A DNA stretch of 64,000 nt from Flavobacterium sp. Root901. Lineage in GTDB: Bacteria; Bacteroidota; Bacteroidia; Flavobacteriales; Flavobacteriaceae. Below are positions 9,963-19,423 of the stretch, one piece after another. Both the position numbers and the translations under genes were made by a program. Under the pieces are notes generated by a model. That model did no database searches, was not told the origin of the DNA, and saw nothing but the letters and a program-made list of their open reading frames with translations. Location: positions 382,302-446,301 of the forward strand of contig NZ_LMJB01000009.1 of NCBI RefSeq assembly GCF_001429765.1, read 5' to 3'. Position 1 is the first letter of the stretch, and every line of letters starts with the position of its first letter.

Positions 9963-11318
9963 TTATTCAATCAAACCTTTTACTTCATCAAAATTTAAAC
10001 CTCCGTAATTTCCAGAGCTCATTAATAAAAGTGCAGAATTATCTAAATTCAGATTAAAAAGATATTCTTTAAATTCAGCCGGATTGGTATAAATGATTAG
10101 ATCTTTTCTATTAAAAGAATTTGCAATCTGCTCATAAGTAACTTCTTCTAACTGCTTAATTTTTACAGCATCTGGCGAATAAAAAACAACTGCAACATCT
10201 GCATATTCTAATGCGCCTTCATATTCTTTTAAAAATTCAGCATTTAAACTGCTGTATGTGTGCAATTCTAAACACGCAACCAAAGTTCTGTTTGGATATT
10301 GTTCTTTTACAGCTTTTGTCGTTGCAGCAACTTTACTTGGCGAATGTGCAAAATCTTTGTAAGCTACTTTTCCTTTTCCTTCGGCAATTTTTTCTAAGCG
10401 TTTTGATGCCCCTTTAAAACTAGCGATGGCTTCATAAAAATCGGCTTCGTCAACTCCCATGTTTTGGCAGATCCATTTTGCTCCGGCAAGATTATTTAAA
10501 TTATGCGCTCCAAAAACTTCAATTGGCATATCGCCTTCTGGAGTTTTTAATAATGTTACACCATCATTAACGGTATACTCCGGAGTATGATAAGGAAGTT
10601 TCCTGATTGGATTTGTCGCAGCTTCAGAAACTCTTTTTACCTCAGGATCATTTTCGTTGTAAACCAAAATTCCGCCATTTGTAATTTTTGAAATAAAGAT
10701 TTCAAACTGCTCAACATAATTTTCATACGTTGGAAAAACATTAATATGATCCCATGCAATTCCTGAAATCAAAGCAATATTAGGCTGATACAAATGAAAT
10801 TTCGGACGGCGATCAATTGGAGATGATAAATATTCATCGCCTTCTAAAACCACAAAATCATTTTCTTCTGTTAAATGCACCATTGTATCAAAACCTTCTA
10901 ATTGTGCACCCACCATATAATCCACTTCTATATTATGATAATGCATTACGTGCAGAATCATCGAAGTGATAGTTGTTTTTCCGTGAGATCCTCCAATAAC
11001 AACACGGGTTTTATTTTTAGACTGCTCGTATAAAAATTCAGGATATGAATAAATTTTAAGACCCAATTCCTGCGCTTTTAACAATTCGGGATTATCAGCT
11101 TTTGCATGCATTCCAAGAATTATGGCATCAATATCGGCAGTGATTTTTTCAGGAAACCAACCCATTTCAGCAGGAAGAATTCCTTTTTTTTCTAATCTTG
11201 ATTTTGAAGGCTCAAAAATAGCATCGTCACTTCCTGTAACCTGATAGCCTTTATTATGTAATGCTAATGCTAAATTGTGCATAGCGCTTCCGCCTATAGC
11301 GATGAAATGTGTTTTCAT
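9963..11318 (-). CDS. mpl: UDP-N-acetylmuramate:L-Ala-gamma-D-Glu-meso-DAP ligase (Mur ligase family)
   Basis: 451 aa. It has the N-terminal nucleotide-binding domain (HFIAIGGSAMHNLA), the Mur ligase ATP site GGSHGKTT at 109-116, central DHINVFPTYENY, and the C-terminal domain with DFAHSPSK. Mpl reattaches recycled murein tripeptide to UDP-MurNAc in the cytoplasm. MurC is the close alternative; the N-terminal GGSAMHNLA and the length fit Mpl. The gene is monocistronic with its own terminator. Confidence 0.9.
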   Translation of the reverse strand: MKTHFIAIGGSAMHNLALALHNKGYQVTGSDDAIFEPSKSRLEKKGILPAEMGWFPEKITADIDAIILGMHAKADNPELLKAQELGLKIYSYPEFLYEQSKNKTRVVIGGSHGKTTITSMILHVMHYHNIEVDYMVGAQLEGFDTMVHLTEENDFVVLEGDEYLSSPIDRRPKFHLYQPNIALISGIAWDHINVFPTYENYVEQFEIFISKITNGGILVYNENDPEVKRVSEAATNPIRKLPYHTPEYTVNDGVTLLKTPEGDMPIEVFGAHNLNNLAGAKWICQNMGVDEADFYEAIASFKGASKRLEKIAEGKGKVAYKDFAHSPSKVAATTKAVKEQYPNRTLVACLELHTYSSLNAEFLKEYEGALEYADVAVVFYSPDAVKIKQLEEVTYEQIANSFNRKDLIIYTNPAEFKEYLFNLNLDNSALLLMSSGNYGGLNFDEVKGLIE

Positions 11319-11589
11319 TTAAAATGTTTAATCGTTAAACTGTTTAATTGGTTAATCGAAATACCCAATAACTGATAAAACTCAAATAATTATTTTTCAA
11401 AAATAAGTAAATATAAAATGTGTTATTTGGTTTTACTGATAAATTAGTACTTTGTACAGAAAATATTTTAGAAATAATTCCTGCCTTAAATTAACAGTCA
11501 CTATAATAAAAATTCTGTTTAATTAAAATTGCAGCATACATAAAAACTTGATTACACTCATCCTGAGAGGTTTTAAATGCAAAAACAAC
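11319..11589. other. Intergenic region upstream of mpl
   Basis: AT-rich, with no ORF or RNA gene that I can support. It should contain the mpl promoter (minus strand). It ends at the terminator of the S46 peptidase gene. Confidence 0.6.
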
Positions 11590-11623
11590 AAAAAAACCCG
11601 ACAGGTTATTAAAACCTATCGGG
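11590..11623 (-). terminator. Terminator of the S46 peptidase gene
   Basis: An 11-bp stem (CCCGACAGGTT with AACCTATCGGG) whose single imperfect pair becomes a G-U wobble on the minus strand. Minus-strand T tract follows. It lies 27 bases downstream of the peptidase stop. Confidence 0.85.
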
Positions 11624-11649
11624 CTTGATATTTATTTCAGAAACCGGAA

Positions 11650-13794
11650 TTATTTTACAATCGTCAATTCGTCGATGATATTTTTAGCTCCGGCGTATTT
11701 ATCGATAATCCAAAGTACATAACGAATATCAACATTGATAGTTCTTTGTAATTTAGGATCAAAAATAACGTCTCCAGCCATAGCTTCGATATTTCCGTCA
11801 AAAGCAATTCCAATTAATTCTCCTTTTCCGTTAAGAACCGGTGAACCAGAGTTTCCTCCTGTGATATCATTATCCGTTAAGAAGTTAACTGGCATATACC
11901 CTGCTTTATCAGCATATTGTCCAAAATCTTTTGCTTTGTTTAATTCTAATAAACGTTTTGGCAAATCAAATTCCTGATCTCCTGCTTTATACTTTTTCAC
12001 CATACTTTCCATTGTAGTATAATTGTTGATCGCAGCATCATTACGAGGATCAGCTGGTAAAGCACGAACTTTTCCGTAAGTTAGTCTCAGGGTAGAGTTG
12101 GCATCAGGATATTGAATCGCATTTAATTTTGATTCTCTCAAGCCTTCAACCAGTTCACGATAAGCGATTGCAAAACCATCATCTGCTTTTGCCTGATCGT
12201 CTGTTTTAGAACGGTATTTTGTCAATAAATCATTAGAAATAATATACAAAGGATCATGCACAATCGCTAATGGTTTTGGATCAGCCATAAATGCTAATAC
12301 TTTTTCTTTTGTAGTAAAATAACTTACTTCAGCTGCTTTTGCTACATCTGCAGTAAAATCACCATTATTTTCTGATTTCATTTTGGCAATTTGCGGAGCT
12401 AATCCATATTCAGCAGCCTTAGAAGCATATAAATTTAATTGTGCAGTCAACAAGTCTTTTTCTAATGGAGCATAAAAATTACCATAGATATTCTCAATCA
12501 TTGAGTTGATCTTAGGAAGCATTTCTGCTCTCTTTGCTTCATTTTCTTTATAATAAGCAATTAATTCATTTCCTAAATTAGCAGGTCCTGCTGCATACGC
12601 CGATGTACGTAAAAGCTGCATCAAGTAATTATCGTGGCGCGCTTTTAAGTTCGTTTCTCTATAATAATCGTTAATCGTCGGAATTACATTTTCATATTTT
12701 TCTTTATTCGCAGGTTTACTTGCCCACTCATAAAATTTATCTTCCTGTTGTGATTTAGTATCTACTGTTCCGGCTTTTGTTAAAGCGTCAATCATACCCT
12801 GGCGGTTTTTCCAGTAATTTGCTGTAGAAGCATATTTAGATGCATATTGCAAACGAACTGTTGCATCTTTGTCCATATACTTTTTCATTTGATCCATTCC
12901 GGTTTTAGCACCTTCAACCCATGCAGGATAAGCATATTTAATATTTTGCTCGATTCCGCCCGCCGGCATCCATCGATTTGTCCTTCCCGGGTAACCTAAA
13001 ATCATGGCGAAATCATTTTCTTTCACACCTTTAATACTTACCGGCAAATAATGTTTTGGGTTCAAAGGCACGTTGTCTTTTGAGTAAGCTGCCGGATTTC
13101 CGCTTTTATCAGCATACACTCTAAACATAGAGAAATCTCCTGTTTGGCGAGGCCATTCCCAGTTGTCAGTGTCTCCTCCAAATTTCCCAACACTTTCCGG
13201 AGGTGTTCCCACTAAACGAACGTCTGTATAATCCTGATAAACGAAATAGTAATATTCATTTCCCTGAAAGAAAGGACGAACAGAAACAGTATATTTTCCG
13301 TTTTCGCTATTTTCTTTTTCGATCAGGCTAATTTCCTGCTGAATGATTTTGTTTCGTTCAGTTTCAGTCATTGTATCATTTACTTTTGACAAAATTCTTT
13401 TAGAAACATCGTCCATACGAACAAAGAAACGAACATACAGAGATTTTGGTTTCATTTCGGCACTTCTCTCTTTTGCCCAAAAACCATCTTTTAAATAGTT
13501 TTGCTCTGCAGTTGAAAGTTCTGCAATTGCATTATATCCACAGTGATGATTTGTTAAAACCAATCCGTCTTTAGAAACGATTTCAGCAGTACAACCACCG
13601 TTAAATTGTACAATTGCATCTTTTAAACTGTGGTGATTAATACTGTAAATTTCTTCGGCTGTTAATTGCAAGCCCATTTTTTCCATATCTCTATGGTTCA
13701 ATCTTTCGATAAACATCAGGAACCACATTCCTTCATCAGCTCTTACAGGAAAAGCCATAAGGCACATGGTAAAGAATAAAATTATTTTTTTCAT
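11650..13794 (-). CDS. S46-family dipeptidyl-peptidase (DPP7/DPP11 type)
   Basis: 714 aa with a signal peptide (about 1-19, ending VRAD). The chymotrypsin-like double barrel is marked by TNHHCGYNA (catalytic His at 83 or 84) and TGGNSGSPV (catalytic Ser649). The intervening helical cap region covers about 280-560. S46 enzymes release N-terminal dipeptides in the periplasm during peptide use. The residue 18 positions after the serine is Gly667 (in FDGN). In the characterised Porphyromonas enzymes this position is Gly in DPP7 and Arg in DPP11, so hydrophobic P1 preference is inferred. The gene is monocistronic with its own terminator. Confidence 0.93.
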   Translation of the reverse strand: MKKIILFFTMCLMAFPVRADEGMWFLMFIERLNHRDMEKMGLQLTAEEIYSINHHSLKDAIVQFNGGCTAEIVSKDGLVLTNHHCGYNAIAELSTAEQNYLKDGFWAKERSAEMKPKSLYVRFFVRMDDVSKRILSKVNDTMTETERNKIIQQEISLIEKENSENGKYTVSVRPFFQGNEYYYFVYQDYTDVRLVGTPPESVGKFGGDTDNWEWPRQTGDFSMFRVYADKSGNPAAYSKDNVPLNPKHYLPVSIKGVKENDFAMILGYPGRTNRWMPAGGIEQNIKYAYPAWVEGAKTGMDQMKKYMDKDATVRLQYASKYASTANYWKNRQGMIDALTKAGTVDTKSQQEDKFYEWASKPANKEKYENVIPTINDYYRETNLKARHDNYLMQLLRTSAYAAGPANLGNELIAYYKENEAKRAEMLPKINSMIENIYGNFYAPLEKDLLTAQLNLYASKAAEYGLAPQIAKMKSENNGDFTADVAKAAEVSYFTTKEKVLAFMADPKPLAIVHDPLYIISNDLLTKYRSKTDDQAKADDGFAIAYRELVEGLRESKLNAIQYPDANSTLRLTYGKVRALPADPRNDAAINNYTTMESMVKKYKAGDQEFDLPKRLLELNKAKDFGQYADKAGYMPVNFLTDNDITGGNSGSPVLNGKGELIGIAFDGNIEAMAGDVIFDPKLQRTINVDIRYVLWIIDKYAGAKNIIDELTIVK

Positions 13795-13914
13795 GTTATT
13801 TTGTTTAAGTTATGCGAATATAAGTCATTTTCATAATTATTCGATTTAAAAGAAGAGCAAAAATGAATATGATTATATTTTTTTCGCTTTTTATTAAGAA
13901 TTTAACATTTTAAA

Positions 13915-13951
13915 AAACAAAAAAAGGCGTCCTTTTCAGAACACCTTTTTT
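13915..13951 (-). terminator. Terminator of obg
   Basis: A 10-bp stem (13921-13930 with 13941-13950) whose one imperfect pair is U-G only when read on the minus strand, followed by a minus-strand T run. It lies 17 bases after the obg stop codon. Confidence 0.8.
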
Positions 13952-13968
13952 AAATATGTAAAATAATT

Positions 13969-14970
13969 TTACTCGTTAAGCATTTTCCAAAGTTTATCTT
14001 TTAAATCTGTCAAACCTTGCTGTGCAACAGATGAAATAAACATGTACGGAATATCTTTAAATGAAACGTCTAATTCTGCTTTTAATTCTGCTTTAAGTTC
14101 GTCGTCCAGCATATCACATTTTGAGATAACCAAAAGACGTTCTTTGTCCAGCATTTCAGGATTATATTTTGTCAGCTCATTAACAAGAATATCATATTCT
14201 GCTTTAATATCCGGTGTATCAACCGGAACTAAAAACAATAAAGTTGAGTTACGCTCAATGTGACGCAGAAAATAATGTCCTAAACCTTTTCCTTCTGCAG
14301 CACCTTCAATAATTCCCGGAATATCTGCAATTACAAAAGACTGAAAATCCCTGTAAGCTACAATTCCTAAATTTGGTTTTAAAGTCGTAAAAGGATAATC
14401 TGCAATTTTTGGTTTTGCCGAAGTTAATACAGACAATAAAGTGGATTTTCCCGCATTTGGAAAACCAACTAAACCAACATCTGCCAGAACCTTAAGTTCC
14501 AGAATAACGTCCATTTCTATTCCCGGCAAACCTGGCTGTGCATAACGCGGGGTTTGGTTGGTCGAACTTCTAAAATGCCAGTTTCCTAAACCTCCTTTTC
14601 CTCCTTTAGCCAGAATTCTTTTTTCGCCGTCTTCTGTAATTTCAAAAAGTGTTTCTCCGGTTTCCTTGTCTTTTACAACAGTTCCCAAAGGCACTTCAAT
14701 AAATTTATCATCTCCATCTGCTCCTGTGCTTCGATCTCCTCCTCCATCTCCGCCGTGTCCTGCTTTAATGTGACGGGCAAATTTTAAATGAAATAATGTC
14801 CAGAGTCCTTTATTCCCAACTAAATACACATGCCCTCCGCGACCTCCATCTCCTCCGTCGGGACCGCCTTTTTCAATAAATTTCTCTCTATGTAAATGCG
14901 TTGATCCTTTTCCTCCTTTACCGGACGAAACATATATCTTAACGTAATCTACAAAATTTCCTTCTGTCAT
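13969..14970 (-). CDS. obg: Obg/CgtA GTPase
   Basis: 333 aa. The glycine-rich Obg fold covers about 1-158 (GGPDGGDGGRGG, GHGGDGGGDRSTG). The G domain follows with G1 GFPNAGKST at 169-177, switch/G3 ADIPGIIEGA and G4 as SKCD rather than the textbook NKxD. It ends after the G domain with no C-terminal OCT extension, a common short form. It assists assembly of the large ribosomal subunit. Monocistronic. Downstream adk is separated by the CNNM gene. Confidence 0.96.
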   Translation of the reverse strand: MTEGNFVDYVKIYVSSGKGGKGSTHLHREKFIEKGGPDGGDGGRGGHVYLVGNKGLWTLFHLKFARHIKAGHGGDGGGDRSTGADGDDKFIEVPLGTVVKDKETGETLFEITEDGEKRILAKGGKGGLGNWHFRSSTNQTPRYAQPGLPGIEMDVILELKVLADVGLVGFPNAGKSTLLSVLTSAKPKIADYPFTTLKPNLGIVAYRDFQSFVIADIPGIIEGAAEGKGLGHYFLRHIERNSTLLFLVPVDTPDIKAEYDILVNELTKYNPEMLDKERLLVISKCDMLDDELKAELKAELDVSFKDIPYMFISSVAQQGLTDLKDKLWKMLNE

Positions 14971-15119
14971 TTTTCTGAATTTCAGATTTTAGATTTTTAG
15001 ATTTAGATTGAAATCCAACTAAAACTACTCACTATCCTCTTATTATTATCTATATTTAAATTGAAAGCCATAATTATAAACCAGGTAAAACTCATAATTT
15101 ATAACTCATAACTCAATTT

Positions 15120-16394
15120 TTATTCTTTTAAAGCTTTTACCAAAACTTTATCAATCTTAACGCCATCCATATCGACCACCTCTAAGATAAATTTTTGCCA
15201 AACCAGTTTTTCACCTTCTTTTGGAATATGCGAAAGCTCGGTCATAATCATTCCGCTAACAGTATTTACTTCGTAATCATTTGTTAGTTCATCTAACTCA
15301 AAATAAGTTAAAAAATCGTGTAATGAATAATGTCCGTCAACCAGCCATGAACCATCTTCTCTTTCTACGAGCTGAAATTCATCTTTATAAAATTCTGATG
15401 CGTCTCCAACCAAAGCTTCCAAAATATCATTCAGCGTAATTAATCCCTGAAAAACTCCATATTCATCAGAAACCAAAGCATAATGGACGCCTGTTTTTTT
15501 GAAGTTTTCCAATGCTTTATAAGCAGTTGTCTGCTCCATTAAATAAGGAGCATCAGATATTATTGAAGCAAAATCAAAATGATCATTTTCAATATTGGCA
15601 AAAATGTTTTTAAGTGTTGCTACACCGACAATGTCATCATAATTTTCATTATAAACCGGATATACGGTATGCAGATCCTGAACAACTAATTCTTTTATTT
15701 TAACTTTATCAGCATTTAGCGGCAGCATATCAACCGATTTTCGGTGTGTCATTAAAGAACTTACTTTTCTGTCTCCAATATGAAAAACACGCTCAACGAT
15801 ATCCTGCTCAATTTCCTGAACTTCTCCAACTTCGGTTCCTTCTTTAATGATTGCTTTAATTTCTTCCTCGGTAACTTTTCCGTCAGCTGTTGGTTTTATT
15901 TGTAAAACATTCAGCAGAAAATCTGTTGAAGAGGTTAATAACCAAATGAAAGGCGCTGTAATAATCGAAATTACCTTCATTGGCATGGCAACCATTTTTG
16001 CAATTGATTCGGGATAGTTTAATCCAATTCGTTTTGGAAGCAGTTCTCCTAAAACCAAAGAGAAAAAAGTTAAAACAACTACCACAATTCCAACCGCAAT
16101 TGAATGTGCATAAGGTTTTAAAGCGGCAAATCCGGCAACAAAAGCCTCAACATCGAAAGTAATTTTATCTCCGGAATAAATACCGGTCAAAATTCCGATT
16201 AAGGTAATTCCGATTTGTACCGTTGATAAAAATTTATTTGGGGAATTGGCCAGATCCAGTGCTGTTTTAGCACTTTTATTTCCTTTTTTTGCTGCTGTTT
16301 CCAGTCTGTTTTTTCGTGCAGAAATTAATGCAATTTCAGACATCGAGAAAACCCCGTTTAATAATATTAGAAAAAATATAATTAGTATTTCCAA
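15120..16394 (-). CDS. CNNM/CorC-type membrane protein with CBS pair (hemolysin-family annotation)
   Basis: 424 aa. The DUF21 membrane domain with four hydrophobic segments (about 1-190) starts with the typical NGVFSMSEIALISARK. Two CBS repeats follow (about 205-335, with SLMTHRKSVDML), then a CorC_HlyC domain (about 345-424). Family members handle Mg2+/Co2+ export or regulation; hemolysin is a legacy name without support here. A long imperfect hairpin lies between its start and adk. Confidence 0.9.
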   Translation of the reverse strand: MEILIIFFLILLNGVFSMSEIALISARKNRLETAAKKGNKSAKTALDLANSPNKFLSTVQIGITLIGILTGIYSGDKITFDVEAFVAGFAALKPYAHSIAVGIVVVVLTFFSLVLGELLPKRIGLNYPESIAKMVAMPMKVISIITAPFIWLLTSSTDFLLNVLQIKPTADGKVTEEEIKAIIKEGTEVGEVQEIEQDIVERVFHIGDRKVSSLMTHRKSVDMLPLNADKVKIKELVVQDLHTVYPVYNENYDDIVGVATLKNIFANIENDHFDFASIISDAPYLMEQTTAYKALENFKKTGVHYALVSDEYGVFQGLITLNDILEALVGDASEFYKDEFQLVEREDGSWLVDGHYSLHDFLTYFELDELTNDYEVNTVSGMIMTELSHIPKEGEKLVWQKFILEVVDMDGVKIDKVLVKALKE

Positions 16395-16469
16395 TTTGTG
16401 GCTTGTTCGTTATAAAATAGTCTCGTTAATATAATTTGTAATCTCAATTTTTTAATAACTGTAAGTTAA

Positions 16470-16543
16470 AAAACTAATTTTTCTAACCCAAATATTCATT
16501 CTCAAATTTGAAAACTCCTTTTAAGGTTAGAAAAATAGTTTTT
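16470..16543. repeat. Imperfect inverted repeat between adk and the CNNM gene
   Basis: Arms of about 18 nt (AAACTAATTTTTCTAACC and GGTTAGAAAAATAGTTT, one base missing in the second) flank about 37 nt. It lies downstream of adk on the minus strand and could end adk transcripts. Next to it (16551-16566) is a small GC-rich hairpin TCCCG/CGGGA. Confidence 0.55.
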
Positions 16544-16588
16544 CTGCTTCCCGATGGCCCGGGATGAAACGTACAGCCGGATTAGCTT

Positions 16589-17161
16589 CTACAAATTATC
16601 TATAACTGACGTTAAGCGCTCTGTAATTTGTTCAATTGTTCCGATACCGTCTACGGCATGAAACTTATTCTGCTCTTTGTAATATCCAATTAACGGAGCC
16701 GTTTTCTCATTGTATTCCTGGTATCTTACACGAATTTTTTCTTCGTCCTGATCATCAGCCCTGCCGCTTGTTTTTCCTCTTTCAAGTAAACGTTTTACCA
16801 AAATTTCATCATCAGCCTCTAAAGCTATTGTAGCTGTTACACTTGAACCAATTGTTGGCAAAAATTTATCTAAAGCTTCTGCCTGATTAATTGTTCTTGG
16901 ATAACCGTCGAACAAAAAACCTGCAGTATCCGGGTGTTTTTTTACTTCATCAATTAACATTGCAGTTGTTACTTCGCAAGGAACCAATTCTCCATTGTCC
17001 ATAAAAACTCTTGCTTTTTTACCTAGTTCTGTATCATTTTTTAAATTAAAACGAAAAATATCTCCTGTAGAAAGATGTGTTAAATTGTATTTTTCTTTTA
17101 AAAATTCTGCCTGAGTTCCTTTTCCTGCTCCCGGCTTTCCAAATAAAACAATGTTAATCAT
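16589..17161 (-). CDS. adk: Adenylate kinase
   Basis: 190 aa, the short type without a zinc-binding LID. P-loop GKPGAGKGTQ at 8-17, NMP-binding FDGYPRT, and LID start RLLERGKTSGRADD are all present. It interconverts ATP, AMP and ADP. hpt lies 74 bases upstream on the same strand, a purine-metabolism pairing often seen in Flavobacteria. Confidence 0.97.
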   Translation of the reverse strand: MINIVLFGKPGAGKGTQAEFLKEKYNLTHLSTGDIFRFNLKNDTELGKKARVFMDNGELVPCEVTTAMLIDEVKKHPDTAGFLFDGYPRTINQAEALDKFLPTIGSSVTATIALEADDEILVKRLLERGKTSGRADDQDEEKIRVRYQEYNEKTAPLIGYYKEQNKFHAVDGIGTIEQITERLTSVIDNL

Positions 17162-17235
17162 AATACGTTTGAGTTGTGACTTCTTATTTTTTTGAAGAAG
17201 TTTAAAATGAATATATAGTTGTGTTTTGTTTAATG

Positions 17236-17766
17236 TTATTCTGCTAATTTGTATACTTCTGTAAGGTTTCGTCCAAGACCATTGTAGTCTAATCCGTAAC
17301 CCACAATAAATTTATTCGGAATTCTGATTCCGATATAATCTATTTTAATGTCCTTTTTATAAGCTTCCGGTTTAAAGAACAAAGTCGCCACTTTAAAGTG
17401 TTTTACATTTTGTGCTTTAAATAAATATTTTAATTCTTCAATCGTATTTCCTGTATCAACAATATCTTCAAGGATTACTACGCTTCTTCCGGATAAATCC
17501 TGATTAATTCCTATTAATTCTTTAACAGAATTTGTTGTTTCGGTTCCTTCATAAGATGCCATTTTGATAAAGGAAACCTCGCATGGCTTTTTGTATTTTT
17601 TAAGGAAATCGGCAACAACCATAAATGCGCCATTCAAAACTCCAATAAAAATTGGAGTATCATCTCCAAAATCATCTTCTACCTGAGCCGCCAGTTTGGT
17701 TAAAGCAAAATCAATTTCTTTAGCCGAAATAAACGGAACAAATTGTTTATCGTGAAGTTGTATCAT
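17236..17766 (-). CDS. hpt: Hypoxanthine phosphoribosyltransferase
   Basis: 176 aa from the ATG at 17766 (MIQLHDKQF). The longer frame to 17793 would start inside the -7 promoter element and is rejected. The PRPP-binding loop VVILEDIVDTGNT and the flanking GVLNGAFMVVADF region are typical of type I phosphoribosyltransferases for purine salvage. Shares the minus strand with adk. Confidence 0.95.
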   Translation of the reverse strand: MIQLHDKQFVPFISAKEIDFALTKLAAQVEDDFGDDTPIFIGVLNGAFMVVADFLKKYKKPCEVSFIKMASYEGTETTNSVKELIGINQDLSGRSVVILEDIVDTGNTIEELKYLFKAQNVKHFKVATLFFKPEAYKKDIKIDYIGIRIPNKFIVGYGLDYNGLGRNLTEVYKLAE

Positions 17767-17790
17767 TATTTTTAAATTTAAAATAATGGA

Positions 17791-17798
17791 CAAAGATA
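17791..17798 (-). promoter_or_regulatory. -7 promoter element TATCTTTG of hpt
   Basis: On the minus strand it reads TATCTTTG, a full TAnnTTTG match, 24 bases upstream of the chosen hpt ATG. It decides the start codon in favour of 17766. Confidence 0.6.
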
Positions 17799-17951
17799 CA
17801 GAATTACAACCAATCTGCCGACATCAAAATATATTCAGAAACCGACTTTTTTGCGAATGTTAAATATCAGTTAATAATTACAAAATCTTCCCTGCAGATA
17901 TTTTTTAATTTACTAAATTGTTGTTGAATAATCATTTAACTCCAAATACCA

Positions 17952-19223
17952 ATGAAAAAATCCTTACCGATACTTTCACTATCACTATCAATATTAATAA
18001 CGGCCTGCAATGGGCAGGTTAAAAAAGAAGAAAAAGAAGCACTGGCAAAACAACCTGCAAATGTTGTTAAAACCGCAATTGGTGACATTACACTTCCTCC
18101 GCCTTATGCCACAGAATCTAAAACCAATAACAGTAAAGTAATTGGCTGGCCAAACGGAATTACACCAAAAGCTCCGGAAGGTTTTACAGTAGAAAAATTT
18201 GCAGATGGTTTTGAAAATCCACGCTGGACGTATATCGCTCCAAACCAGGATATTTTTGTTGTAGAAAGCGGAACAAGATCAAGTAAAAACCAAATCACAG
18301 TGCTGCGTGATAAAGATAAAGACGGAAAATTTGAAACCCGTGAAGTTTTTATTAAAGACTTAAATAAGCCCTTTGGAATGCTGGTTTTAAAAGACTTTTT
18401 TTACATTGCAAATACAGACGGTTTATATCGTTATCCTTATAAAAACAATCCGCTTAAATTAGAAACCAAAGGCGAAAAAATTCTTGAACTTCCCGCCGGA
18501 GGTTACAACAATCACTGGACCAGAAATTTATTAGCAAGTCCTGACGGAAATAAAATTTATGTTTCTGTAGGTTCCGGAAGCAACAACGCTGAACATGGTA
18601 TTGACAAGGAAGTTCGCCGTGCCGGTATTCTTGAAATTAATCCTGACGGAACTGGCGAAAAAATTTACGCTTCGGGTCTTAGAAACCCGGTTGGAATGGA
18701 CTGGAATCCTGTTACGAAGCAACTTTGGACAGCTGTTAATGAGCGTGACGATCTGGGCGACGATTTAGTGCCGGATTATATTACAAGTGTAAAAAAAGAT
18801 GGTTTTTACGGATGGCCGTATTCTTATTTTGGAAGCATTCCTGACCCAAGAATGAAAGGGGAAAGAAAAGATTTGGTAGAAAAAGCAATTGTCCCTGATG
18901 TCCCTGTTGGTCCACATACTGCTTCGTTAGGGTTAGCTTTTTATACTAAAGATGCTTTTCCGGCAAAATATAAAAATGGTGCTTTTGTTGGACAGCACGG
19001 TTCTTGGAATCGCTCTAAAATTTCTGGTTATAAAGTTCTTTTTGTTCCTTTTAAAGATGGAAAACCTTCAGGAAAACCGGAAGATTTTTTAACAGGTTTT
19101 ATTTCAGATGAAAATAAAGCTGAAGTGTATGGACGTCCTGTTGCCGTGACGGTTATGAATGACGGCTCGCTTTTAGTAAATGATGATAGTGGAAATACGA
19201 TTTGGAAAGTTACAGCTAAATAA
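17952..19223 (+). CDS. PQQ-dependent sugar (sorbosone) dehydrogenase-like lipoprotein
   Basis: 423 aa. Lipoprotein signal with lipobox ITAC (Cys about 19). The rest is a six-bladed beta-propeller of the GSDH/sorbosone dehydrogenase family: PEGFTVEKFADGFENPRW, DKDGKFETREVFIKDLNKPFGM, ASGLRNPVGMDWNP, GQHGSWNRSKISGYKV. It would sit in the periplasm or on an outer membrane. Whether it binds PQQ is unknown; no PQQ synthesis genes are in the window. Monocistronic. Confidence 0.87.
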   Translation: MKKSLPILSLSLSILITACNGQVKKEEKEALAKQPANVVKTAIGDITLPPPYATESKTNNSKVIGWPNGITPKAPEGFTVEKFADGFENPRWTYIAPNQDIFVVESGTRSSKNQITVLRDKDKDGKFETREVFIKDLNKPFGMLVLKDFFYIANTDGLYRYPYKNNPLKLETKGEKILELPAGGYNNHWTRNLLASPDGNKIYVSVGSGSNNAEHGIDKEVRRAGILEINPDGTGEKIYASGLRNPVGMDWNPVTKQLWTAVNERDDLGDDLVPDYITSVKKDGFYGWPYSYFGSIPDPRMKGERKDLVEKAIVPDVPVGPHTASLGLAFYTKDAFPAKYKNGAFVGQHGSWNRSKISGYKVLFVPFKDGKPSGKPEDFLTGFISDENKAEVYGRPVAVTVMNDGSLLVNDDSGNTIWKVTAK

Positions 19224-19271
19224 AATCAGATTAGTTTATCTAAAACCAATTCCAAAATTCACATATATTTT

Positions 19272-19394
19272 AAACACATAGAAACATAGATTTTATTTTT
19301 TGTTATGATTAAAAGAAAACTCATTTCGCCATTAAAATATGCAGCTGAAATGAAACGCCTTTTTTGCCTCAGTAAATTCTATGTTTCTGTGTTT
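19272..19394. repeat. Inverted repeat of the ACACATAGAAACATAG type
   Basis: Arms 19272-19293 and 19374-19394 are reverse complements over about 20 nt with a two-base gap (AAACACATAGAAACATAG against its complement). They fill most of the gap before the TonB receptor gene and leave little space for its promoter, which may lie inside or just after the second arm. Confidence 0.65.
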
Positions 19395-19423
19395 TAAACT
19401 ATGCCTTTTAACCCAAATCATTT

